DNA of 19,489 bases from H2-BAC3 sp045863035 (GTDB taxonomy: Bacteria > Bacteroidota > Ignavibacteria > Ignavibacteriales > Ignavibacteriaceae), in assembly GCA_045863035.1 (NCBI GenBank), contig BTUV01000055.1, forward strand, positions 1-19,489, read 5' to 3'. Below the pieces are notes generated by a model. That model made no database searches. It was not told where the DNA came from and worked only from the letters and a program-made list of their open reading frames with translations. A program made the position numbers and the translations under genes. This document shows positions 8,124 through 15,932 of the stretch, piece after piece (the stretch's first letter is position 1; each line of letters begins with the position of its first letter).

Positions 8124-10286
8124 ATGAGAAATTTATTACAGCGGATACTTCCGCTCATTCTGGCTGCAGCGTTCCTGCAGCTTGGAGCTCAGGTAAGCAA
8201 TAAACAGCAAAATGTTTCAGAGGGGAGTATTCCTGCTCTTGCGAACAGCGTTGTAACAGGGGGAGTAACACATACCAAAGCAAGGTTCTGGGCACGGCTT
8301 ACCGAACCGGGGGAGTTTTATGTTGAACTTTCAACCGACCCCGCTTTTACTTCTGTTGTAACCACAAATACCATCCAGGTTAACAGCCAGAGCTATATGC
8401 GAGGTATTGTTGAAGCAGAAGGGTTGCAGCCGGACACCAAATATTATTACCGGGTTAAAATCACCAATGGCGCGCCTGATAACGTGCAGCGTAGTTTCTC
8501 AACCTTTCCGGTTCCCGGAACGAGTCAGAATTTCACCTTCGCATTTGGCTCCTGCCTGAACAGCGGAAATTTTCTTCCGTCAGGCACACCGCCCGGCACG
8601 ATCTTCAGGCAGATAGTTCAGCATAACCCGCGGTTCTTTTTGCAGTTGGGTGATTTTGGTTATCCTGATACAACAGATAATCTCCCCTTCAGCCCCGATT
8701 TCTTTGCGGGAAATATGCAGCTTGTGCAGGGGGCATACCATGTAAAGTATGACAAAAATTATCTGCTGGATACACTTATGAGCATGATGCCCGTTGATTA
8801 TATATACGATGATCATGATTTCATGAATGACAACTCAGGCGCGGTGACTTCAAGTTTTTTTATTCCATGGAAACCTAATCCGCTCGGCGATGATTTCTTT
8901 AAATTTGAATTTACTAATCCGGCCGGAGCCCGGACTAACAGTATAACCGGATATAAAGAAAATATGCCGGGATATCCTCTTGCAAATGAGTCGCGCGGTA
9001 TATATCATAAATTTACGTATGGAAATGTGGAAATCTTCGCGCTTGATTTACGCGCGCAGCGTTCTCCGAATCTGAATTCCGTAAATAAAAATACTGTTAC
9101 AGGTTTGTGGGAGTTTACACCTCCGGCGGGTCACACAATTCTTGGCAGAGATAATGCGCCGGGAACCGGTGAGTCACAGCTTACCTGGTTTCTTAACGGA
9201 CTGCTGAACAGTACGGCTAAATGGAAATTTATTATGAGTTCAGTTCCGTTTAATAAGGGGCAGGAACAGGGTATAAACATGGGTATAGTCCTGCAAGATT
9301 CAATACTTGGACTGTCAGAATTGCCGCCGGGCACTCGCGGAATTTTTGCGGCAATGGAGCTTGCTGATAAGTGGGTTGGCTTTCCGGAAGATTTGGATAC
9401 AGTGCTAAGTTTTGTTAACAGTAATCAGATTAAAAATGTGATTGTTCTGAGCGGAGACTCCCACACCGCGGCAATTGATGACGGCACCAATGCGGGATTC
9501 CCTGAGATAATGGCAGGCGGGCTGGATATAACCAACTCAAAGCTGGTAGCACTGCTTTCTGCTTTTGGCGTGCATATATGGAATAAAGGGGGTCAGGGTA
9601 TTACCACACAGGTATTTAATAATGCATTCGGCAAGGTTGAGGTTTTTGGCGGTGATTCAGTGCGGTTAAGTCTGGTTGATGAAACAGGAGTAGTTTTTGC
9701 AGCACATACAGTTACCAATTCAGAACCAATACCCGTTGAACTTATTTCATTCAATGGCAGAATAGACGGCGGAAGAGCAGTTCTTCAATGGATAACCGCA
9801 ACGGAGCAGAATAACGCCGGATTTGCCGTTGAGCGCTCTTCAGACGGACAGAGCTGGATTCGGGCAGGATATATACGCGGCGCGGGAACCACCACTGAGC
9901 CGAAAGAATATCAGTTCACCGAACCGCTTGCCGGCCCCGCAATGAATTACCGCTTAAAGCAGATTGACTTTAACGGCTCTTACTCATACTACGGACCGGT
10001 TGTGCTGAATAATTCTGTCCCCGATAAGTTTGAACTACTTGGAAACTATCCCAATCCGTTTAATCCGGTTACCATTATCAGGTTTGCTCTTCCCGTGAGC
10101 GGTGAAGTATCGGTTACCGTTTTTGACATAAGCGGAAGAAAGGTGCGTGAGCTGGCTGCGGGAATAATGGAGGCGGGTTACCACTCGCTGCCGTTTGACG
10201 CGGCAGAACTTTCATCAGGAGTATATATGTATCAGATTACCGCCGGAGGAAAAATCCTCACCGGCAAAATGATGCTGATGAAATAA
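8124..10286 (+). CDS. PhoD-like metallophosphatase with T9SS sorting tail (720 aa)
   Basis: Probable cell-surface or secreted phosphoesterase of the PhoD family. A signal peptide covers about residues 1-22. Residues about 40-130 form the Ig/fibronectin-like N-domain, including the N-S-V-V-T-G-G-V-T start and a D-T-K-Y-Y-Y-R-V strand. The catalytic domain has GSC at 142-144, QLGDFGYPD at 174-182, YDDHDFMND at 228-236 and SGDSHTA at 443-449; these match the metal-binding blocks of the shorter PhoD protein at 347-1663, but the overall sequences are very different. The last about 170 residues are the same linker plus T9SS tail as in the preceding carboxypeptidase, including the 206-bp identical DNA block, so both are exported by the same route. 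An AAAAGG site precedes the ATG. The gene is 39 bp after the carboxypeptidase and 32 bp before the hydrolase gene. Confidence 0.9.
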   Translation: MRNLLQRILPLILAAAFLQLGAQVSNKQQNVSEGSIPALANSVVTGGVTHTKARFWARLTEPGEFYVELSTDPAFTSVVTTNTIQVNSQSYMRGIVEAEGLQPDTKYYYRVKITNGAPDNVQRSFSTFPVPGTSQNFTFAFGSCLNSGNFLPSGTPPGTIFRQIVQHNPRFFLQLGDFGYPDTTDNLPFSPDFFAGNMQLVQGAYHVKYDKNYLLDTLMSMMPVDYIYDDHDFMNDNSGAVTSSFFIPWKPNPLGDDFFKFEFTNPAGARTNSITGYKENMPGYPLANESRGIYHKFTYGNVEIFALDLRAQRSPNLNSVNKNTVTGLWEFTPPAGHTILGRDNAPGTGESQLTWFLNGLLNSTAKWKFIMSSVPFNKGQEQGINMGIVLQDSILGLSELPPGTRGIFAAMELADKWVGFPEDLDTVLSFVNSNQIKNVIVLSGDSHTAAIDDGTNAGFPEIMAGGLDITNSKLVALLSAFGVHIWNKGGQGITTQVFNNAFGKVEVFGGDSVRLSLVDETGVVFAAHTVTNSEPIPVELISFNGRIDGGRAVLQWITATEQNNAGFAVERSSDGQSWIRAGYIRGAGTTTEPKEYQFTEPLAGPAMNYRLKQIDFNGSYSYYGPVVLNNSVPDKFELLGNYPNPFNPVTIIRFALPVSGEVSVTVFDISGRKVRELAAGIMEAGYHSLPFDAAELSSGVYMYQITAGGKILTGKMMLMK
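9863..10068 (+). repeat. 206-bp direct repeat, copy 2 (sorting-tail module)
   Basis: Perfect copy of 7661-7866, in the same reading frame, inside the PhoD-like phosphatase gene. After the P-F-N-P codons the two genes diverge again although both continue to encode a T9SS tail. Confidence 0.93.
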
Positions 10287-10318
10287 TTCTTGTTAAAAAA
10301 TTATCCAGGATATAGAGA

Positions 10319-11716
10319 ATGAAACACATTATAGTATATATAGTTTTTCTTTCGGCATTGCTCTCAGCGCAGGAAACACGACTTGACGGCATGTGGCAGG
10401 GAGTGCTTGATGTGGGCGCTGCAAAACTCAGAATTGTTTTCCACTTTAAAACATCGGAGGAGGGAGTAATTACCACCACGATGGACAGCCCCGACCAGGG
10501 GGCAAGCGGCATTCCTACAACCAAAACAACCTTTGAAAACAACAAACTCCGCGTAGAACTTAAAGCGCTTGCGGCCGAGTTTAACGGAACCTATTATGCA
10601 AAGGATGGAACGATATTCGGGAACTGGTCTCAGGGAGGTATGGACTTCCCGCTGCTGATAAGCCGGACTGATAAAGTAGAAATACCCAAACGTCCGCAAA
10701 CTCCGCAGCCGCCGTTCCCGTATATACAGGAGGAGGTAACGTTTGAGAATCCGGATGCAGGCATTACACTTGCGGGAACTCTGACTCTTCCGGAGGGAAA
10801 CGGACCTTTCCCGGCAGTAATACTGGTGACCGGTTCCGGCGGGCAGGATCGTGATGAAACATTAATGAATCATAAACCGTTTTGGGTTATTGCTGATTAC
10901 CTGAGCCGCAATGGTATTGCAGTGCTGCGTTATGATGACCGTGGAATCGCAAAATCAGGTGGTGACCGCAGCGCGGCAACATCAATGGATTTCGCAACCG
11001 ACGCAGAGTCCGCGCTGCGCTACCTTGAAACAAGAAAAGAAGTAAACAAAAAGAAAACCGGACTGATAGGTCACAGTGAGGGGGGACTGATAGGAGCAAT
11101 TGTGGGTGCCCGCTCAGAAGAACTGGATTTTCTCGTGACACTCGCCGGTCCCGGCATGAACGGACATGATATCATTCTGTTGCAGAGTGAATTAATTTCG
11201 CGCGCAAACGGCACATCAGAAGAAAAAATTCAAAAAGATCTTGCCGTTAACCGGAAACTTTTTTCTGCGGTGACGGGGGCAAAAGATACCGCCGAGGCAG
11301 AAATAAAATTACGCAAAGCATTTGATGAACATCTGGCTTCATTAAGCGAAGATGAAAGAAAAAAACCGGAAAACAGCGAACAGATGATAGAACAGCAGGT
11401 GCGGATATTAACGAGTGACTGGTTCCGGTTCTTCCTGGTATATAATCCGGCGGATGATTTTGAAAAGATTACAAAACCGGTTCTTGCATTAAACGGAGAA
11501 CTGGATCTTCAGGTGCCGCCGGAAGAAAATCTTTCCGCCATAGAAACAGCGTTAAAAAAAGCAGGCAACAAAAATTTCAAAACAATGAAAATTAAGGGAT
11601 TAAATCATTTATTCCAGACCGCAAAAACCGGATCGCCATCGGAATATGCAACCATCGAAGAGACATTTTCGCCGGAGGTGCTGAAGGTGATGAGTGAGTG
11701 GATATTAAAACAGTGA
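10319..11716 (+). CDS. Exported alpha/beta hydrolase (serine esterase/peptidase-like, 465 aa)
   Basis: Hydrolase with a complete catalytic triad: nucleophile S253 in G-H-S-E-G-G, acid D396 in N-G-E-L-D, and H430 in G-L-N-H. G-S-G-G-Q-D-R-D-E at 172-180 forms the likely oxyanion loop and fits the S9/COG1073-like esterases. A signal peptide (first 17 residues, ending LLSAQ) indicates export. Residues about 20-118 are a separate beta-rich N-domain (W-x-G-x-L and G-x-W-x-Q-G strands, repeated), common in this family in Bacteroidetes-like bacteria. A helical cap (about 285-375, very charged) sits between nucleophile and acid. There is no T9SS tail, so it is periplasmic or a surface-bound form. AGGA lies about 8 bases before the ATG. 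It is the last gene of the operon, followed by a hairpin terminator. The substrate is unknown: ester or peptide. Confidence 0.85.
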   Translation: MKHIIVYIVFLSALLSAQETRLDGMWQGVLDVGAAKLRIVFHFKTSEEGVITTTMDSPDQGASGIPTTKTTFENNKLRVELKALAAEFNGTYYAKDGTIFGNWSQGGMDFPLLISRTDKVEIPKRPQTPQPPFPYIQEEVTFENPDAGITLAGTLTLPEGNGPFPAVILVTGSGGQDRDETLMNHKPFWVIADYLSRNGIAVLRYDDRGIAKSGGDRSAATSMDFATDAESALRYLETRKEVNKKKTGLIGHSEGGLIGAIVGARSEELDFLVTLAGPGMNGHDIILLQSELISRANGTSEEKIQKDLAVNRKLFSAVTGAKDTAEAEIKLRKAFDEHLASLSEDERKKPENSEQMIEQQVRILTSDWFRFFLVYNPADDFEKITKPVLALNGELDLQVPPEENLSAIETALKKAGNKNFKTMKIKGLNHLFQTAKTGSPSEYATIEETFSPEVLKVMSEWILKQ

Positions 11717-11748
11717 AAAGTTAAAAAGTAATAGTTAAGAGTATTTTG

Positions 11749-11801
11749 CCGGCGTCTTTGATTGTTGGGTATTAACCGAGGTCAAAGGCGCCGGAATTTT
11801 T
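11749..11801. terminator. Rho-independent terminator, possibly bidirectional
   Basis: CCGGCGTCTTTGA at 11749-11761 pairs with TCAAAGGCGCCGG at 11782-11794 (13 pairs, one of them G-U), with a 20-base loop, followed by AATTTTT. It ends the three-gene plus-strand operon about 32 bases after its stop. On the other strand the stem is followed by CAAAATA, a weaker T-run, so it could also stop transcription from the AbiE pair. Confidence 0.8.
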
Positions 11802-11925
11802 AACGCAAAGTCAGCAAAGTAAAGCGCAAAGTCACGCAGAGTTTCACTGTATCGATCAGTGCCCCCCCCCGATCAATCCGCGCAAAGGCGCGAAGACGCA
11901 AAGAAAAAAGTTAAACGCAGAGTCA
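11802..11925. repeat. Intergenic CGCAAAG-type repeats with a C9 run
   Basis: Several copies of GCAAAG-type words (for example CGCAAAGG, CGCGAAGA, CGCAAAGA at 11881-11904, exactly 8 bases apart, and others at 11803-11840). A run of nine C lies at 11862-11870 between two GATC words. From memory, CGCAAAG-rich intergenic repeats are widespread in Bacteroidetes/Chlorobi-type genomes. No gene is visible. Confidence 0.6.
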
Positions 11926-11933
11926 GGTGAAAA

Positions 11934-12845
11934 TCAGGATTCCCATTTACGCGTGACAGGATTCCAACTACTTTGGCCAGGACCATCTTGCCGGTTAAGT
12001 ATTGGCTTAAGAAACCCGGAGATTATTTTATGCGCATCCTTAAATGAAATTTGTTTTACATCTTTGTTCTTAATCAGATAACTCTGCCACATTTTTTCTA
12101 AAACGGGACTTTGCGCAAATTGCGGTTCCAGAACATAGACCGCATCAGAGGTTTGCCTTTGCCTGTTCTTAAAGGTTAGTTCAACTGCTTTTTGCAACGT
12201 CCGGGCGGAAAAACTTTTACTGGTAGCCAGAAAATAGAGATCAAAATAATCTTTTATCCTGCTGGTTGCTTCGCCAAGAGAAGCAATCGTTTCAATTTTT
12301 TCGGCTATTGCAGAATCAATTGTATAAACAAAAAGGCGGGGAGGGTCAAATGGCAGTATGGCGGGGTAGTTTAAAATTTCTGGCCGGGGACTTATAACAT
12401 CTCCGAAACCGATATCAATTTGAATATTGCTTTTAACTGAACCAAGCCGGCAGATCAGATGAAAACGAATGCCTTTATAGGTGTTTCTTTCAAGAATATC
12501 TTCCGTTCGCTCCGTATCAAGCAAAAAATCAGTCCCATCGGGGTATTCGAGAGAAGCGATTTCCTTTATGGCTGTTGTCAGAGCAGATCTTTCAGCAGAA
12601 AAATTAATACCAAGAAAATCGATATCCTTCGTTGTTCTTGCGGCATCTGCATGATAGGCAATAATAAGCTGGGCACCCTTCAGAATAAAATTCCCGGCAT
12701 ATTTCGAAACTGATACTCTGTAAAGAAAACGTTCCTGGAAGTATCTGCGCAGGATTGCGTTATAGTCCTCATTTCTTTTTTTTGCAACCGAATAGAGTTT
12801 TTGACGCACCGAGTCGTGAAGGTTTGTAATTTGCCGCTCTTTCAT
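11934..12845 (-). CDS. abiEii: AbiEii-type nucleotidyltransferase toxin (303 aa)
   Basis: Toxin half of a type IV (AbiE) toxin-antitoxin/abortive infection pair, a nucleotidyltransferase-fold enzyme that stops growth when the antitoxin no longer restrains it. Visible family blocks: L-K-G-A-Q-L at 55-60; R-T-T-K-D-I-D-F at 70-77, the nucleotidyltransferase metal site (D74 and D76); Q-I-D-I-G-F-G-D at 142-149; S-A-I-A-E-K-I-E around 178-185; and S-R-I-K-D-Y-F-D-L-Y at 195-204, typical of AbiEii. The length is normal. Its ATG overlaps the TGA of the antitoxin gene (ATGA at 12842-12845), giving translational coupling. No internal stop or damage is seen, so it looks active. The symbol is by family; the exact nucleotide and target are not deducible. 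Confidence 0.88.
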   Translation of the reverse strand: MKERQITNLHDSVRQKLYSVAKKRNEDYNAILRRYFQERFLYRVSVSKYAGNFILKGAQLIIAYHADAARTTKDIDFLGINFSAERSALTTAIKEIASLEYPDGTDFLLDTERTEDILERNTYKGIRFHLICRLGSVKSNIQIDIGFGDVISPRPEILNYPAILPFDPPRLFVYTIDSAIAEKIETIASLGEATSRIKDYFDLYFLATSKSFSARTLQKAVELTFKNRQRQTSDAVYVLEPQFAQSPVLEKMWQSYLIKNKDVKQISFKDAHKIISGFLKPILNRQDGPGQSSWNPVTRKWES

Positions 12846-13447
12846 ACCATCATTGCCTGTATATATGAAAAAATTTCGTTGTAAACCCTGAACTGTTTAG
12901 CATATTCTGTCAGAAGATTTATATTGCGGTCTTTACGATTAAGGTAACTTCTCAGGGTTTCAAGTATCAGATCATAACCGATCTTATTTCTGTATCGAAA
13001 GAGGTCAACAATGGTTTTTTCCATTGAGTAAACTGAAAACTGACCGCTGTTCCCTTGTGCCTTCAAAATACCAGTCTTGTATTGATCCTGAGAAAAAAAA
13101 TGAATCCGGACAGGCGGATAAATCAGGGAAAACTTCCTGGTCCCTCTGGGAATAGCCGCGGTCACAACCCGGGGGTTATAAGTAGTTAGTCCGTGGTATT
13201 CAGCTGCAGACTCAAGGCAAATTACTGTATCGCGCCTCACCACAGTGAGATCGGTGAAACTGGAAAACTCATCCCAATTATAATTTGACAGTTTGTACCA
13301 TCCCGGCGCGAATTTTTCAATTATCCCCTGTTGCACTGCGGAGGCAACCTCACGCGTGTGCAGTCCGGCTGATTTTAGATCATGCATCCGGGCATAACCG
13401 TTGTTTTTAAGGAAGAAACGAGATACTTTGTCCATAGTTTGGTTCAT
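12842..13447 (-). CDS. abiEi: AbiEi-type antitoxin/transcriptional regulator (201 aa from the chosen start)
   Basis: Antitoxin of the AbiE pair. It shows an N-terminal winged-helix domain (about residues 5-55: 'F...NGYARMHDLKSAGLHTREV' pattern) and the AbiEi antitoxin body with A-A-E-Y-H-G-L-T at about 82-89, A-A-I-P-R-G, and Y-S-M-E-K-T-I-V-D-L-F. AbiEi proteins neutralise the toxin and repress their own promoter. The longest reading frame starts at 13489, but its first 14 residues are hydrophobic and unlike the family; I prefer ATG 13447 (MNQTM) or ATG 13435 (MDKV). A TATATTTG word at 13456-13463 (minus strand) fits the Bacteroidetes -7 element and would place transcription start after 13489, which supports a downstream start; no matching -33 is seen. 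It faces away from the three-gene module that starts about 200 bp to the right. Confidence 0.84.
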   Translation of the reverse strand: MNQTMDKVSRFFLKNNGYARMHDLKSAGLHTREVASAVQQGIIEKFAPGWYKLSNYNWDEFSSFTDLTVVRRDTVICLESAAEYHGLTTYNPRVVTAAIPRGTRKFSLIYPPVRIHFFSQDQYKTGILKAQGNSGQFSVYSMEKTIVDLFRYRNKIGYDLILETLRSYLNRKDRNINLLTEYAKQFRVYNEIFSYIQAMMV

Positions 13448-13651
13448 TACGTATGCAAATATAACAATATTGTAGACAAAAAGAACCAATAGGGTTTTTG
13501 AAAGAGGTGGGGCTTTAAAAACTGATCAAATATATGCCATAAAAGCAGGTAGTTGTTTTTCCGGGAACAGGAAATTCGATTAATTATCTTGTTAAAAAAT
13601 GTGAAATTTGTGCATTTTTTGCTATTATACCACCCCAAAAAGTTAATAATA
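13448..13651. promoter_or_regulatory. Divergent promoter region between AbiE pair and three-gene module
   Basis: About 200 bp, strongly AT-rich, separating two divergent operons. The minus strand has a candidate -7 word (TATATTTG, 13456-13463). I see no consensus promoter for the rightward genes and no clear operator repeats, though an AbiEi-binding site would be expected close to its own promoter. Confidence 0.4.
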
Positions 13652-14316
13652 ATGAGTAATAAAACCCTTAAAACGTCAACCACCTCCTTTGTAATTCTTG
13701 GAAAGACTTCGGTTATTGACATAAACCCAGGATTTTTTTATACCAACAAGCTAATTGGTGAACCGGACTTTGAGAACAGTCAAATCAAGCTAATCAGCGA
13801 GCAAGTATCAGATTTTCAATTGCCTTGGTGTTCCTTAAAGGGGCTTCAAGAACGCTTTGAAATTTCTACAACTCAGTATGCTTACGCAGAAAGGTAAGGG
13901 ATTTAGCAAGTCAGTTTTATGGTTTGAATAAGATTGATGCTGTTAAAGCATTTGGATTGAATTACGATGCAGTGTATGAGATCGCAGAAGAGAAAGTTTG
14001 GCATCATATTGGGGATAAATTAAGTCCGAAGGAAATCGTAAGTCGCTATTTTAGTAATCCGGGGCTAAACATATTAGAATATAGAACAAAACGAGACGAT
14101 CAATTTCCCGGGGAGATAAAAATTAGACTGTATTCAATACAAACCGAGGTAATAAAATACGGAATTGGGTTAAACATAAACGATCACTATTTGTATGATG
14201 AATTGCAATTCTCTGAATCAGAATATTTGGATAAAATATTTAATCAATTTTCTCAGAGAATAAATCAGTTGAAAAATTATTCAGAAAGTTTGATAGAGGA
14301 CAGTATTAATTTATGA
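13652..14316 (+). pseudogene. Module gene A: uncharacterised protein of about 221 aa, interrupted by a one-base frameshift
   Basis: Function unknown. The first part (ATG 13652 to TAA at 13898-13900, 81 residues) ends ...Y-A-Y-A-E-R. The second frame is open from 13861 to the stop at 14316 and continues the sense as V-R-D-L-A-S-Q-F-Y-G-L, so a single missing base (most simply a G in the AAAGGTAAGGG stretch near 13890) would restore one protein. The joined protein has an F-E-I-S-T strand at about 68-72, then a predicted helix and A-F-G-L-N-Y-D; this layout recalls small uncharacterised proteins such as the TIGR04255-like group, but that is weak. No signal peptide or membrane segment. The end overlaps the start of gene B (ATGA at 14313-14316). 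It may be decayed, a sequence error, or expressed as two pieces. DNA here is clearly more AT-rich than the flanking core genes. Confidence 0.6.
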
Positions 14317-14855
14317 ATACCTCGATAGACCATTATAATGAGGAAATTGGATCATCTCGAAATGCCAATCAAATACTCTATGCCACTTCAACACCAGACA
14401 TTTTTTATGTAAAAACAACTTCCGATGAAACTAAAACATCCACTCAAAAAGTCTATGAAGCTGACCAGCCGAGAACATTAACTGGGACAGTCAACCCAAT
14501 AAAACATATACGACAATCTGAAATTCTAATTTCATTTGCTAAATGGATTGGCTTAATAGAAGAAATTGATATTAAAAATGAGGTTTTTACTGCGAGACTA
14601 CAAGAGTTGGGCACTACGAAGAGAATAATAGAGACGGGAGAGTTTGAATTCAACCAAGTTTCAGATGCCGAACGTCATTTAATTCAAATAGGTGCTGAGT
14701 TCTATTTTAATGTTGGCTATTTAACAACAGCAAATGGAACACGAACTAGGGCCGGTGTAATTTCATTCAGGCGATTGTTAAAGGTAACAGCCGAAGAAAT
14801 TGAAATAGCTGAGATGATGGCTCATAAATTTAATAAGGAAATACAATTTGAGTAA
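14313..14855 (+). CDS. Module gene B: uncharacterised small barrel-like protein (180 aa)
   Basis: Intact gene of unknown function. Residues 1-60 look polar and disordered. The C-terminal part (about 75-170) shows an I-E-E-I-D-x-x-N-E-V-F-T-A-R-L-Q-E-L strand pair, then A-E-R-H-L-I-Q-I-G-A-E-F-Y-F-N-V-G-Y and S-F-R-R-L, ending in a helix. I recall the pattern (turn-aspartate-F-x-A-R-L-x-D, then G-A-x-F-Y-W-x-I-G-Y and F-R-R-L) from widespread uncharacterised small proteins in accessory regions; this is memory, not a search. The start ATG overlaps the stop of gene A by 4 bases and its own stop overlaps the TTG start of gene C by 8 bases, so all three are translated together. No signal peptide, so cytoplasmic. 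An adaptor or nucleic-acid-binding beta-barrel role is only a guess. Confidence 0.72.
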   Translation: MNTSIDHYNEEIGSSRNANQILYATSTPDIFYVKTTSDETKTSTQKVYEADQPRTLTGTVNPIKHIRQSEILISFAKWIGLIEEIDIKNEVFTARLQELGTTKRIIETGEFEFNQVSDAERHLIQIGAEFYFNVGYLTTANGTRTRAGVISFRRLLKVTAEEIEIAEMMAHKFNKEIQFE

Positions 14856-15931
14856 AAAGGGGAATTCACCTGAGGATGATGAGTTTGAACTTTCAGTATT
14901 TGGAAATGGTAATGGTGAATCTGTTGTTCTTCATTTGGGGGATAAAAAATGGGCAATAATAGACTCGTTTCAAACCTTTGAAAAGCAGTCGGTCCCATTA
15001 GAATATATTCGACAATGTTCAGGTAACAATTATGAAATCGAATTTGTTTTAGCAACTCATTGGCACAATGATCACGTTAAAGGTATAAGCGATATACTAG
15101 CAGATGATAGCACACAAACTTTTTTTCAATCAGCCGCCTTGTCAACAGAAATCTTTGCTCAGTTTATTTCACTGGTTAACCAAAGGAATCTGAGGTATAC
15201 TCATCCTGCTTCCGAGTACTTCAAAATTTACGATCTCCTTAGTAAAAAAAAGACAAATTAATAAGCGCAAAGCATTATTTGACAGAGTCCTTTTCAGGTC
15301 AAATGTTGTTGAAATTAAAGCATTATCACCAAGTGATAAAGCTATTGATAACGCTTCGGTAAATATGATCAATAAAATGAAGAAGTTTAAAATTAGTCGG
15401 AATATAGGAAAAGATGATGAAAATGTTTACTCTGTTGTTGTTTGGGTTTCAATGAATAATATGCATCTATTACTTGGCAGTGATTTAATAGTATTAAATG
15501 ATCCAGAATTGGGATGGAGTGGAATTCACAGGGACTTTTCATCAGAGCAGAAGGCCTTGGTTTTTAAAATTCCGCATCACGGATCTGAAAATGCTCATCA
15601 CGAAGGTATTTGGAATTCTTTAATTTCTGAAAATGTTAACTCTATAACAACTTCGTATAATAAAGGTCGTAATTCTCCTCCAACAAAGAGCGATATAGAA
15701 AGAATTGCGAAACTGTCAAGAAATTTGTATCATATTGAAGGCTCTAGAAAAAAGATTAAGCGCGATAGATTCGTTGAAAAAGTGATTGAGGAAAACACCT
15801 ACAACAACAAGGGGTTTTTTCTCGTGGAAAATCAGTTGGGTCAAGTGAGACTCAGACGAAAATTTAATGATCCTTCAAATGAATGGAAAATTGAAATAAC
15901 ACCTGAAATAGTTAAGCAATATGCTGATTAG
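14848..15931 (+). pseudogene. Module gene C: ComEC-like metallo-beta-lactamase-fold hydrolase, frame broken at an A8 tract
   Basis: Metallo-beta-lactamase (MBL)-fold protein of the ComEC-C-terminal-like type (COG2333 style), expected to be a metal-dependent hydrolase, perhaps on nucleic acid or nucleotide substrates. The first frame (TTG 14848, with AAGGA 8 bases before it) encodes F-E-L-S-V-F-G, A-I-I-D-S, and the metal motif T-H-W-H-N-D-H at about 69-75, and stops at 15261. The next frame is open from 15194 to 15931 and supplies the rest of the same protein: A-L-S-P-S-D, L-L-L-G-S-D-L, F-K-I-P-H-H-G-S-E-N-A-H-H and a P-P-T-K-x-D-I-x-R-I tail. Dropping one A from the eight at 15244-15251 joins them into about 360 aa, normal for the family. 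Neither half alone has a full metal site. Options are decay, a sequencing error in the homopolymer, or transcriptional slippage. It has no membrane segments, so it is not a DNA-uptake channel. Confidence 0.75.
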
Positions 15932-15932
15932 G

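Noticed and set aside
13890..13896. Programmed -1 frameshift site in gene A
   Set aside because: The local sequence GAAAGGT does not form a standard X-XXY-YYZ slippery heptamer and no strong downstream structure is evident; a simple base loss is more likely.
14848..15931. Competence protein ComEC itself
   Set aside because: Only the MBL-type domain is present; there are no membrane helices or DNA-channel domain.
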